Shown: positions 1-9,654 of the stretch, piece after piece
How the letters are laid out: each line of letters begins with the position of its first letter
Numbering within the stretch: the stretch's first letter is position 1
Assembly (NCBI GenBank): GCA_002286855.1
Contig: NRSV01000036.1
Location: forward strand, 1-64,000
DNA from: Bipolaris cookei
Taxonomy: Eukaryota > Ascomycota > Dothideomycetes > Pleosporales > Pleosporaceae
Length of the DNA stretch: 64,000 nt
Direction of reading: 5' to 3'
Notes under the pieces: generated by a model
What the model saw: the letters and a program-made list of their open reading frames with translations, nothing else
Told to the model about the DNA's origin: nothing
The model's database searches: none
Program-made: the position numbers and the translations under genes

Positions 1-177
1 CCTTACGCAACGTCTTGAGTCTTCACAGATAGTGTACGTAGCAATTCACCAACGCTTCCCAAAGCTTTTGGATTCGTGCTCCTAGCATCTTGTGACACAC
101 AGTGAGACCTTGACTGAACTTAGTCCCAAGCACTTAGTGTATTAAGTATAAGTACACATCAAGTACTGTCCAGAAAA

Positions 178-1779
178 CTACACCTCCCAGAAATCGTCTT
201 CAGAGCCCTCATCTTCATCGTCAGAGCCCGAGGCCTTGTCGCTGATCTTCCAGAACGCAGTCGGCCCAGCAGGTCCGTGTACATCAAAATCTTTGTCAAA
301 CCACGTCCCGACAACGCCTCGTGGACAGCGCAATCCGCCTACTTGGATACCATCGCTACGCCATCTCTCCTCACCGCTTTCATACGTCAGTAATACTCGG
401 CTCAGTGATGCATCAAGAACAATGTAAACTTACCCTTGAAAAACTGAAATCGTCTGCCACCTCACTTCGCCCTCAGTCGTCAAGCTCACAGTGCCACGGA
501 TGCTAAAGTTAGCATTAGGATCCCATTGAATGTCTATGGATCTTGATTTCCCTTTGAAATGTACCACGGGTAGTGCGGGGTTATTTGATGGGCCTGGTGC
601 GGTAACATCGGTAATTCGCAAATCCATGAGTATGTGACGAATAGCTTCATCTACGTGAAGTGGTGCTCTTGGTTGATCAGCAGGAACTCTTCTTGCGTCC
701 GTTTCAAAATTGTAGCGGTATAGATCGGTGTAATCCAGAAAGCAAACAACCTAAAAGTTATCAGTAAGTTATCGATGCTATTAGTTTGTGAATGACATAC
801 ACGGGACCAAATTCCTTGGACTCTGTACGGATCTTTCATATCGAGCGGGAGTTCAGGTTCCCGTAGCAGTGCTATGTAGTTTGGTCGATCGATGCCTATA
901 TTGACTTCCATATCTGGAATGATACCCTCTAGAGAGTCTAGCCATGGCAGCCGGAGTCGGTTGCTTAGCGTTTGAAGGGAAAAGAATGAGTTGTATCCAA
1001 GTACGATCATGATGCTTTCGATCATTTCCCAATCCACTCGCATACTTCCATCTTTGCGGAAAGGGCCCCATTTGTTCTTATCAGTATAGTTTCTGAGATC
1101 ATACACGCGTGATCGGGCGTACGGTTGCGTGAAAAGTATATTTTTTCCGGCCTTTGTCTGGGGGAAGCCGAACAAGCTATGCAGTTTGGCGCTCAGCTGA
1201 CGGCCTTCTTCATCCTCAGCAGGTTTCTGTGTTGATGTTCCAGCCCGGCTGAAATGCGATGAACGACACATGAAAGCATCGTGGTTTTGAGAGATGTTTT
1301 CGAAAAGTTCTTTGAGCAAGGTCCTGTTGTGACTAATGCCGAGGTTGTCGCACGACATGGTGGCGATAAGACTTTCCACTGTCGATGCGACGAAACTAAA
1401 CTCTTCCCGCTGCGAGTGTTAGATGAAGAAATGGTGCAAAAGGCGCGAATCCTACCTTGAGGTCGTTATCGGCTGACAACAGCATCTTCTGACATCTGAC
1501 TAGTCTCTGCAGTTCTTCAACCCACCTCGGCTCAGGATCTGTCGGTCTTCTCCGGCGAGGATCATCCTAACATACAGTCAGAGTCCTGCAATCACTAGAA
1601 TCTTGCCGATTTCTTCATACAAAGTGTTTGAGGTAGAGAGTCTTATATATCCGCGCATTTTCCTTGATGAAGCTGTTGAAGCCCTTGGACGTCTGCGCAC
1701 AAGCCGCCACATCTTCAGGATTGATTTCTCCAAGGATCTGAAGGAGAACATCGTAGCATAAGTTAAGTAGTTTTTTCAT
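178..1779 (-). CDS. F-box domain protein, five exons
   Basis: Likely substrate-recognition subunit of an SCF-type ubiquitin ligase; the substrate is unknown. Exons on the minus strand are 1621-1779, 1456-1566, 801-1409, 434-750 and 178-376, totalling 1395 nt (464 residues). The start ATG at 1779 opens MKKLLNLCYDVLLQILGEIN, the usual F-box leader (L..LP.E.l..Il), running to about residue 50. The middle contains RVYDLRNYTD..WGPF and a W..IESIMIVLGYN block. After the intron at 751-800 comes VVCFLDYTDLYRYNF, and the last exon has GEERWRSDGIQVGG, GVVGTWFDKD and an acidic tail ending DDFWEV. I know these blocks from large fungal F-box families expanded in Dothideomycetes. All splice sites are GT..AG; introns are about 45-57 nt. 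The gene appears intact. It points away from the transposon, whose left end lies 138 bp upstream of the start. Confidence 0.85.
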
Positions 1780-1917
1780 CTTTATGGATACTGTGCCAGA
1801 GCTTTGGGTAAAAACTGAGCGTGGGAACGTTGGGGACCGTCAGCTAAATCAACGGTCGGAATGTACGAATGGTGACGATGTGGGGTTCGGAGTTAGCGGA
1901 GTTATGGCCGGAGGGTA

Positions 1918-1972
1918 GTGTGCCCGTGCACCTCATGCCCGGATTAATCTCATGCCCCGCCGAACACCATCT
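1918..1972. repeat. Left terminal inverted repeat of the pogo element
   Basis: This segment matches the reverse complement of 4864-4917 with a few mismatches, beginning GTGTGCCCGTGCAC and ending near CCCCGCCGAACACC. It directly follows the dinucleotide TA. Confidence 0.85.
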
Positions 1973-2069
1973 CAGCGATCTGAAAATGAGGATGTAGAGT
2001 CACACTAAGAGGCTGTTATCAAAAGACCTTCGAATTAGATATTAATTAGATATCCGCAATCAATCTGTG

Positions 2070-4818
2070 CTACTTGAATCTATCTGGAAGCTTGACGTTG
2101 CGGCCGTGGCGGGTAGTTCGTTGTGAAGGAGCCGATGCACCACCTTGAGCTTCTTCAGGAGCTGCAGCGGCAACCACACGTTTCTGACGCTAAGGCTTTG
2201 GGACAGACGCCCTTGAGGCCTTACACTTGCTTTGTAGCGACGTTTGTGTAGCTTTTTCGGCGCTGCGGGTCGCCTTCTGGCGCGCGCGTTTAGCAGCTTT
2301 TTCAGCCCTCTCCTTCTCCCTCGCCTTTCTGACTGCCTCTCGCTCCATACGCTTCTCCTCAGCTATCCTTTGTTTGTGCAGCCGAGCTGCCTATTGCAGC
2401 TCCTTAGCCTCGGCTTCTTGGCGCTTCTCTGCTGCCTCGTCTCTCTCCCGTACAGCCTCATGAGCTTGAGCCTCTCTTAGCTTGCGAGGAGACCAGAACG
2501 CAGCTCCACCGTGGTACTCTTGGCGCTGTTGAAGGTCAAGAGCTTTGCTCTTCTTCGTATGCTTTTTGTCTGTGTTCGAGAGCCTCTCTTAGACCCTCAT
2601 TCTCATGCTTCAAGGGTTCATTCTGCACAGACAGATGGTGGAGTGTGTAGCTAAGCTTTTTTGATTCTTCTTGCTGGGTATCCTTCACCGCTACACGCAA
2701 TAATCGATCAATCTTTCTCCAATCTCTGTCAGAAAGCCCTGATGATGAGCTCCTCTCACCTTCTGGCGCACTCGCAAATCTCTTGACGATGACATCGCTA
2801 CAAGTAACAAGAAGTTTCTCTCCTTGACTGAAGACGAGAAGGCGGCAAGCCGAGGGACGTCCACGTCAGAAGGTAATGATCGTCGCAGGTAAGGATCACG
2901 TGATTGCCATCACGCGCTAATGCCTGATGGCAGGAAATATGTGGCAACCATCAGAGACATCAGGCATGACGGGGATTAGGTCCCGATGGCAATGATAACG
3001 GAACTGGAAGCAATGAGGATATAAGGATGGATGGATTTCATTATTACTCTCGTTGTGGTCAACTCAAATTGTACTTTCTTACTAGTTACTTTTACTTAAC
3101 AAGATTGTTACTCGTTAGTCTATAGCAACATAGATTAGTGATTGTAAACAGTTGAGTGTGTGAATTATTGTGTATTCTGATGTGTATGATGGTAGGAGCA
3201 AGTTTAAATACAGTGTTATTAGTCAGTGAGTAACCACGAGACTATACATGGTGTAAGGGTGCGATGGATTAACCATAAGTGCAAGGTAAACGATGATGAA
3301 TTCGATAAAGAGCTGTCTAGCTTTTTGTGCGGTCGTTTATCTACCCATTCGGAGGAAAGTCATGCCAAGCGTCTGAGCGCTGCTTAGGCGGTGAGCAGGA
3401 TCCGAGATTCCATCACGTGCGCTATCAAGGAGCTACCCAAAGGCCGTCCAGTCTATCCCGGCTAGCTATCACGAAGGCTACAGGCCAAGTACTACCAATG
3501 AAGGCTTCAGCCTCTTACACAGGGTACTTCTGGGCTTACAGTGTTTGTCAAAACCCCCACTTACATCCATAACTATTTTCCACTACGAATCGCCAGACAA
3601 CCTCACGGAACACTAGCGTAAAGCTCGCCAGCCCTAGCAAGGACCCGGACAGAGAAGTATAGATCTAAACCCTGTGTAACAGACACGAGGATCTGTTGGT
3701 CATATACCAGTAGCTTCAAACGCTGTCAATATAGTTGATCGTGTGAACGAAGACTGCCGGGCTCTCCAGAACAACGGAAAGTAGTCCCCTTTCTTGATTG
3801 AAACGAGGCCCTGGGTGTTGTGGAGGTGTGAGGTGAGCTCAGCTGAGTAAGCTTGAGATAGTGGTCTGAACAGTACTACATCTAGCAGCTGAAGCGTGTG
3901 AGTCGAATGAGGAGGAAAGATCAATAAGGGTGTCCTGTGGCGATCGCAGTAACTGATAAACTCCATCGTCACGTGAGATCCGTGGCCATCAAGGATGAGC
4001 AATCTCCATCTACCTGATCGCTGCTTCGTACAGCGATCAAACACCTGCTCAAGCCAAGCTAGCCCTACGTCGTCGTTTGGCCAGCCTGACGGAGATGATG
4101 AGACAAAGACGTCGTGTTTGGTAGCTTTAATATCCTCTACCCAAGACGATATAATTGTTCGTCTAGCTGCAGCGTAGATGAGGCCTGGAGGCAGCCAGCT
4201 CCCGTCAGCACAGCAACACACCAGGAGCGTCAAGAACTCACGTGGTTCATCTTGAAGAGATGCTCTGGCCTCTTTCTTAGCCCATTGGCGCTTGCTGAAG
4301 ATCCTGTTGCTTCTGCCTACTACGCCAATCAGGAAGCCCTTCTCATCCATATTGTATATATCTCGAGCCTCAAGCTGATACTAAGTGATCTTCTGGTACA
4401 ACAGCTTGAAGTAGAGTCTATACTTTGACTCTGAGTCAGCTATATGGCACGTACGATCCATGGCGCTGGTCCTTTCTGAGACGAGCTCATCTTGGTGTCG
4501 GTTGATGAAGCGAGTAACCCAGCTCTCGCTGAGCTCGCGATGGGCTATTTCTGAAGAGAAATTTCTAATCACTTCTCTCGTGGGAGGAAAGCCTTGCTTA
4601 TTAAGCTTAGTGATACATCGTTCAAGCTCTAACTCCTGTTGTGGGCCGATAGCTCTCTGCTGAACGTATCCATTGCTCCTAGGCCCTATTACACGCCTCC
4701 AGCGCCGACCCAACGTTGAGCGGTCAACGCCCCATTTTTCAGCAACCTATTTTAACTTGAACTGTTCCCCTACATCTCGCAATTCTAGATCTGCAATTGC
4801 TTCATCAATCGGGCGCAT
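2070..4818 (-). pseudogene. pogo/Fot1-type DDE transposase, broken by stops and an insertion
   Basis: Reading from ATG 4818: residues follow as MRPIDEAIADLELRDV, then an in-frame TAG after FKLK, an HTH (VAEKWGVDRSTLGRRWRRV) and a CENP-B-type Tc5 helix-turn-helix. A second stop comes just before YQLEARDIYNMDEKGFLIG. The catalytic core shows the first Asp in NMDEKGF, the second in LILDGHGSH and the third in HTLQLLDV, a DD35D spacing. After FEATGI the codon expected for Trp is TGA. The frame is then cut at DPRV by foreign DNA and resumes near 2795 as DVIVKRF, with the Ser-rich and Lys/Glu-rich C-terminal tail typical of this family. That tail holds further stops and frameshifts and ends RHGRNVKLPDRFK at 2070. 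TGG-to-TGA and CAG-to-TAG type changes fit RIP, but I cannot prove the mechanism. Confidence 0.88.
2796..3681. mobile_element. Foreign ~886-bp insertion nested in the transposase, possible LTR-type remnant
   Basis: The transposase frame stops making sense after ..DPRV (codon GTC at 3682-3684) and resumes at DVIVKRF near 2795, so this stretch is extraneous. The host bases next to it are GACAT (2791-2795) and GACAC (3682-3686), a possible 5-bp target duplication with one difference. The right part (3515-3679) is bounded by an 11-bp inverted repeat, TTACACAGGGT / ACCCTGTGTAA, and ends GTGTAACA, as some fungal LTRs do. Elsewhere there is a TATA-like stretch near 3020 and an AT-rich run, but no open coding frame. 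The class is uncertain; solo LTR or another non-autonomous element are both possible. Confidence 0.5.
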
Positions 4819-4863
4819 AGTTGTGAAGCTACCGCGCGCCAAAGCTATGGTGTTGAGACACGC

Positions 4864-4917
4864 GTTGGTGTTTGGCGGGGCATGAGATGAATCCGGGCAT
4901 GAAGTGCACGGGCACAC
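4864..4917. repeat. Right terminal inverted repeat of the pogo element
   Basis: This is the reverse complement of the left end at 1918-1972 with a few mismatches. It is followed directly by TA at 4918-4919. The transposase start lies about 46 bp inside it. Confidence 0.85.
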
Positions 4918-5226
4918 TACGGTAATCAGCAGGATTCACTAGCGCGCCGAATTCATCAAATTCATCACGGTCTGTCATATTACACAACTTCGATTTGAAG
5001 CATACGCAAGAAAGCTTTCAATAAAGTGAGCTCGGTTTCATCGACATTTCCTTGAGCATAGTATCTTTCCATTGATAAGCTGTCACCATTTGCAAGTAGA
5101 TCATCATGAACCAAATCTGCTAGGCCGGACATATAAAACTTCATCACGAGCATACAAATCGCAAGTATCATGCATACTGAAGAACGCTAAGATTTTACTG
5201 GGGGTATCAAAATCTACAAAAAAAAT

Positions 5227-7260
5227 CTACCATTCCAACCGGTCATCACATGTCAGTCGTACATCCCATCTGTCATCTCCTTTCCACACATCGCCACCTT
5301 TGTTGGTGCTAGCGATGATGCGCCTGAGGTCGCTAATCATACCGCCTGGGCCAGAGGCAAAGACGTCAGTTCCTCCTCTTACTGTTCCAGCAACGAACTC
5401 GCGCACGGTTGCGTCAAGGTTGGGTCGTGCCTGGACGTGGTTCAGGCTGAGATCCGATTTCGACACACCGTGGACCGATAGGGCGGAAGAAGCGTCCTGA
5501 GTAGAACCATCTGAGCTCAAGGCGGGGTTGATTTCCTTGCTGCAGTCGGTTGCGCCGACCTTTTCTGATGTGGCGGGTGGTGGGGTTTCTACTTCCTCAG
5601 AGGCGCGTGTGACGTAGATGTGAATGCTAGTGCGCAAGTTGCGGCACTTGCGCTTCAAGATGGCAAGTTCGGGTGCAACCCAGTCGATATCGCTTCTCCG
5701 GCGGATAGCCCATACAAGGGACATGTGACGGTCGGGGTGTTGCTGTTGGGAGGCGAGATCGAGAAGAACCGGGATAACGTATGCAATGCCAGTTCCACCA
5801 GCAATGCAGAGGATGTTGGAGTTAGGGGCAAGTTTACTCATCGTACGCTCGCCATATGGACCAGTCATGACAACCGAAACGCGGGCGTCGGGGATCAGTC
5901 CCTCATGTGACTCCTCGTGGTCCTTGACGTGAGCGATGCGCTTCATAGCTAGCTGGGCAATCTTCTTGGTCTCGCCCTTCCTTGCGCGAAAAATGTACGA
6001 GTGCCTCTGGCTGTCGGCACCAAAGACCGGGAGACTGACTGGAGTGAATGGATGACTTTGCCAGATGCTGCTATCAGGGAAGGTAAGGTAGAAATGCTGA
6101 CCGACAGACCAAGCGTCTTGAGGGTGGTCGAAGTCCAAGCGCACAATATCGCCACTGACCTCGTCCTTGAAGAGAGAGACATTCGAGGAAGCTGAGCGGA
6201 AACCCATGTGACCGGAAGGTAGGAAGTTGTAGTGTAACAGAGTTGTCCTGGCAAGTCGGATACCACGATCGATGAACCAAACAATGAGTCCAGGCAAAAG
6301 GAAGACCTTAAGCTGCTGCCAGTGGCCCCAGCACGCTCCGATGTAGATCATAGCCAGAACATAGTGGGCCTTGCGGAAAAATTCGTAACCAGTGAGTTTG
6401 ATTCCCCATGGTGTGGAGAGCAAGACCAGCAATGTCAAGATGATCATCGCAACCAAACCCCATATCATGTATTCCTGCACAATCCAGTTCTTGGCAACAT
6501 ATGGCTGGGGCTGGTAAAGGCGAATCTCGACGATGCACCAAGCGATGGTGTGAAGGGATGACTGGAGGAAGATAATATATCCGAGCCAGCGATGGAGGAA
6601 GTTGAAGCTTTGGTATGGCAGACCGGTGACAAGCGACAGAATAGACTCGCGGCTCGCAAGCATAACCGACAAAGGCGTGAGAGCATATGCCAAAACGCCA
6701 ATGCGATCAGACCAAGGACCGAGAGTACTGCGAGTTTGGGTAAGACCGGGAGGATTGGTAACGCCAGAAAACTTTTTTGCGGGAGTATTCCAGTGGTTGT
6801 AGATCATGCCGACGAAAGAAAAGACGATGAGGTAGCCGGTCAGAACAGTGAGAGTCAAGACCTGAGTACGAGTGACTCGACCAAATATCGGCCTGGCGGC
6901 ATCTGGGAGGAGGTACTGTCGTGAGTATGATGCAATTGCTTTTTGGAATCGTTCGAGTGCGCTGCGTTTTTGTGGCACTCCTTCTCCTACTTCGGTCGGG
7001 AGCTGTACACCCGAGGGTTGCGAACGCGCAAAATGTCGTCCGACGCCCCAGATCACCAGGGTGCCACCAATGATGGACCACATGATACCGCTGTAGAGCA
7101 TAGAGAGGTCATGAGCGTGGTAGACGAGGTCGAGATAGGTACAATCGTCTGGCACGTTGGTGCAAGGAACCGCGCGGTCGGCATATCCCCAATGGTGTTC
7201 TATGGACGATGCCGCGCTCATATTCTGGATATGGCGCGGGGCCAGCATGTTGATGTCCAT
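5227..7260 (-). CDS. FRE-type ferric/cupric reductase, plasma-membrane flavocytochrome
   Basis: Single-exon protein of 677 residues. Family role: it passes electrons from cytosolic NADPH through FAD and two hemes to reduce extracellular Fe3+ or Cu2+ before uptake. Seen in the sequence: several hydrophobic segments between about residues 50 and 335, and the bis-heme ligands H223 (LHRW) with H237 (LHTIAW) and H299 (KAHYV) with H313 (GHW), both pairs spaced H-x13-H. The FAD motif HPFT lies at about 403-406, a GGTGIAYV nucleotide-binding loop near 488 and FASGPGGM near the C-terminus. Size and order match fungal metalloreductases. It is divergent from a Ctr copper transporter 515 bp away, which suggests Cu2+ reduction feeding Cu+ import, although iron reduction cannot be excluded. 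Confidence 0.93.
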   Translation of the reverse strand: MDINMLAPRHIQNMSAASSIEHHWGYADRAVPCTNVPDDCTYLDLVYHAHDLSMLYSGIMWSIIGGTLVIWGVGRHFARSQPSGVQLPTEVGEGVPQKRSALERFQKAIASYSRQYLLPDAARPIFGRVTRTQVLTLTVLTGYLIVFSFVGMIYNHWNTPAKKFSGVTNPPGLTQTRSTLGPWSDRIGVLAYALTPLSVMLASRESILSLVTGLPYQSFNFLHRWLGYIIFLQSSLHTIAWCIVEIRLYQPQPYVAKNWIVQEYMIWGLVAMIILTLLVLLSTPWGIKLTGYEFFRKAHYVLAMIYIGACWGHWQQLKVFLLPGLIVWFIDRGIRLARTTLLHYNFLPSGHMGFRSASSNVSLFKDEVSGDIVRLDFDHPQDAWSVGQHFYLTFPDSSIWQSHPFTPVSLPVFGADSQRHSYIFRARKGETKKIAQLAMKRIAHVKDHEESHEGLIPDARVSVVMTGPYGERTMSKLAPNSNILCIAGGTGIAYVIPVLLDLASQQQHPDRHMSLVWAIRRRSDIDWVAPELAILKRKCRNLRTSIHIYVTRASEEVETPPPATSEKVGATDCSKEINPALSSDGSTQDASSALSVHGVSKSDLSLNHVQARPNLDATVREFVAGTVRGGTDVFASGPGGMISDLRRIIASTNKGGDVWKGDDRWDVRLTCDDRLEW

Positions 7261-7775
7261 GTTTGCTGGCGCGCTGTGGATGAGGAAAGGCGACAGACAA
7301 ACAGCGGAGGCAAAGATTGTGTGAGGCTCTTTGCAGGTTCAGGAGAGTCGGTAGAGTCGTTGTATCTTTATAAATGTGGCGAACCAGAGGCGGTAGATAG
7401 TGAGCATATTTCATCGGTAATTCTAGCACGAAGCCAAGCTTCTAGATGAAGACAAGATATTTAGAGCTGTCTTAAAGCATGGGTATGGCGTTAGTGCGAG
7501 AGTATTTGAGCAAATAACCCCACAGTTTCGGGAGACTATCTGCAAAGGTTGAGCCCAAGACGGGACCAGACGACGACCCTGTGGATCGAACATGGCTGAA
7601 CCAAGGACCCTATGAATATCGCATCACCCACTGGCTCTGCGGATTAGCGTCCAAGACAAGTTGCTAAAGCCTCTGTTCAATCCTTTGGATTCCCTCGCAG
7701 TTTCTTTGCGAATTCACGTTTTTCAGTCTCAACTTTCGCCGTGCGAGATTCTACACCCATAGCGCATCGCCCATC
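7261..7775. promoter_or_regulatory. Shared divergent promoter of the reductase and copper transporter
   Basis: This 515-bp stretch separates the start codons of two oppositely oriented genes and must hold both promoters. It contains TGAGCAAA (7507-7514), whose complement TTTGCTCA fits the yeast Mac1 copper-response consensus TTTGC(T/G)C(A/G). It also contains TGAGCATA (7401-7408, complement TATGCTCA), a one-base variant. I see no ATCWGATAA iron box here. Confidence 0.55.
7507..7514 (-). promoter_or_regulatory. Candidate Mac1-type copper-response element (TTTGCTCA)
   Basis: Exact match on the minus strand to the copper-response element known from yeast Mac1, and one base from the TGTGCTCA box reported for Aspergillus Mac1. 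It lies 247 bp from the reductase start and 262 bp from the Ctr start. A weaker copy is at 7401-7408. A chance match of 8 bp is possible; the position is what makes it interesting. Confidence 0.4.
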
Positions 7776-8435
7776 ATGATGTCCCATGGAATATCCGACA
7801 TGACCGGCAATAAGACCTGCGTCACTGAGGTATGTAAAGTCCATCTTCAAAGTCGCAATTGCAAGAAAAAAAATGATGATGGTAGAAAAATGCAAAATGC
7901 TAACATTTTCCAGATGCTGTGGAATTGGCGCGTCAAGGATGCATGCTTTCTCTCCTCCTCGTGGCACATCACAAACAACGGCATGATGGCCGCCAGCTGC
8001 GTGGGCGCCACTCTTCTAGTCGTCTGCCTCGAATTCCTGCGCCGCGTTAGCCACGAATACGATGCCTTTCTCCTGCGCCAATTCCAGCGGCAACTCCACG
8101 CCCAACAAGCGGCACTAGCGGCCGCCATGCCCACCAACTGCTGCGACGGTCCCACGTCCAACCTCGGACTTCAGCACGCGACATTCCGTGCCACCGCATT
8201 GCAACAGCTCGTTCGCTCCGTCATCCATGGCGTCACGCTCGGTCTGGCCTACATTGTCATGTTGTTGGTTATGCACTTCAATGGCTACATTTTCATCTCC
8301 ATTATTTTGGGCGCTGGATTGGGCAAGTTCTTATGCGATTGGCTCGTGGTCAGGATACCGTACAACACGCCAGAACAGAAGGAGGAGAGGCATGCTTCGA
8401 TTAGTGCGGCTGGGCCCACGGGCTGCTGTGCGTAG
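7776..8435 (+). CDS. Ctr-family high-affinity copper transporter
   Basis: Two exons, 7776-7829 and 7914-8435, joined over an 84-nt intron (donor GTATGT, acceptor TTTTCCAG), give 191 residues. Ctr proteins form trimers that import Cu+ across the plasma membrane. Seen: a short Met/His-bearing N-terminus (MMSHGISDMTG), then MLWNW..DACFLSSSWHITNNGMMAASCVG leading into TM1. A Cys-rich loop follows (PTNCCDG), then TM2 with the diagnostic MLLVM (M-x3-M) and TM3 with GAGLG (G-x3-G). A CC pair lies near the C-terminus. The spliced reading puts MLWNW directly after the N-terminal tail, as in relatives, which supports the intron. The divergent reductase neighbour fits a copper-uptake pair. Confidence 0.93.
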   Translation: MMSHGISDMTGNKTCVTEVCKVHLQSRNCKKKNDDGRKMQNANIFQMLWNWRVKDACFLSSSWHITNNGMMAASCVGATLLVVCLEFLRRVSHEYDAFLLRQFQRQLHAQQAALAAAMPTNCCDGPTSNLGLQHATFRATALQQLVRSVIHGVTLGLAYIVMLLVMHFNGYIFISIILGAGLGKFLCDWLVVRIPYNTPEQKEERHASISAAGPTGCCA

Positions 8436-9654
8436 AAAAATGGGGTTCGGGCAGTGTAGAGCGTAGAGTGATTGATAGATACCCTTTTTTGATGATAGCG
8501 ATGGATAGCAAATGAACTAGTTTTACAATTTTAGCACTACGCAGGCCCGAAAACATGAAAGCCACGCCCAAGAAATGCCCATGATGAACTTTGGGTTATC
8601 AAAAGTGTAAAAACCTCAAAATGAGCTTGCCAATCACATTCTTTTGGGCCTTTTCTGTCCACTCAAGTGTGACGAGCATGAAGCATACACGCACAACCGG
8701 AAACAGGGTCGGACTAGAACTTTACCCTCCTCCCCAAAATGTGCTCGCTTGGCGGGTCCCTTAGCGGTTACCATTTCCCTGGGGGCGGGGCACGTGGGTC
8801 AAATAAACTCCACAATGGCGTTGTTGGGTCCGGTCAATTCACCTCTTTTGCGCACATTGTGGCGACGGAGCCAAGATACGTGTCCCTCCTTCTCGGTCAC
8901 CTGTAGTCCGAGGGATTGGTAGACGTGACATTGTTGGGATCATCTGTGCAATGCTTGATTGGTCACTATACGATGACTTGCTTCTGGCTCGTCGGTAAAA
9001 TGTAACTTGGGCTAGAAAGGATGGATTGGGCTCGACTCGTGTTGTGTGTCCTGCGAGCATGTTACGAATCGCGTCCAGGATTCGGGAAAGGGCCTGTTTT
9101 GTATTTAGTGGCGAGGATGGGATAGACCAGAATATTGCACTGACACATTCACATTACACTAGGTCTTACATTTTCATCTATCTTCAGAACACGATTCAGG
9201 AAAAACGAATATCGTTGTAAAGGGTCCGGTCCGGTGCCGAACCTCTGCCGGTAGTTTAATCTATACCGGCATCTCCAGCCGGAAGAAACACTTGTAATGC
9301 AAAGGGACTGTGAATAATAGGGTGAATATTTTTTTGTATCAACATGCCAACATAAGATGCAGTATCGCAACAGTATGCGAAAACGATCCTTCAAGTCACT
9401 TAATCACCAACATGAGATGCCAACACATCATTGATGAACGTAAAACAATACGTGACAATTCGTTCATTCCCAACCAGTGGTAACATACCAATACGATCCA
9501 GCGAAAAAGTAAAAAAGTCATCAAGATCGCCAAGCAAAATATTGACCCCAGTCCACGCCTAAACATAACCCAACTACTCAAAAACGGCTCAAACTCCCTC
9601 AGCCGTCTTCGCAAGCGTACTTTATTGGAAGACCAAGAAACCCCGCTCCCGCAT
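8436..9654. other. Intergenic stretch, 1.2 kb, nothing supported
   Basis: This is the downstream flank of the copper transporter, up to the 3' end of the broken minus-strand gene. Only short unrelated frames occur. I see no repeats longer than a few bases and no RNA gene. Confidence 0.6.

Larger units (their letters stand above)
1918..4917 (-). mobile_element. Decayed pogo/Fot1-type (Tc1-mariner) DNA transposon with TA target sites
   Basis: The two ends are imperfect inverted repeats of about 54 bp. The left end at 1918 reads GTGTGCCCGTGCAC, then CTCATGCCCGGATT; the right end read inwards from 4917 gives GTGTGCCCGTGCAC, then TTCATGCCCGGATT. There are only a few differences along the length. 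Each end is bordered by TA (1916-1917 and 4918-4919), the target-site duplication of Tc1/mariner/pogo elements. The transposase reads on the minus strand and is interrupted by stops and by a nested insertion of about 886 bp (2796-3681). Without the insertion the element would be about 2.1 kb, a normal size for fungal pogo elements. It is probably inactive. Confidence 0.88.

Noticed and set aside
178..433. A suspected frameshift at the last F-box exon
   Set aside because: Re-reading the bases at 351-376 gives GEERWRSDGIQVGG in frame with a normal GT..AG intron at 377-433, so the gene is intact.
2227..2480. Plus-strand frames rich in Ala/Ser/Leu
   Set aside because: They are the antisense of the Lys/Glu-rich tail of the pogo transposase.
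4980..5171. A 63-codon minus-strand frame (MILAICMLVMKFYMSGLADLVHDDLL) resembling the end of a BTB/POZ protein
   Set aside because: The resemblance is slight, there is no BTB core, and no upstream exon continues it. It could be a remnant but I cannot support a call.
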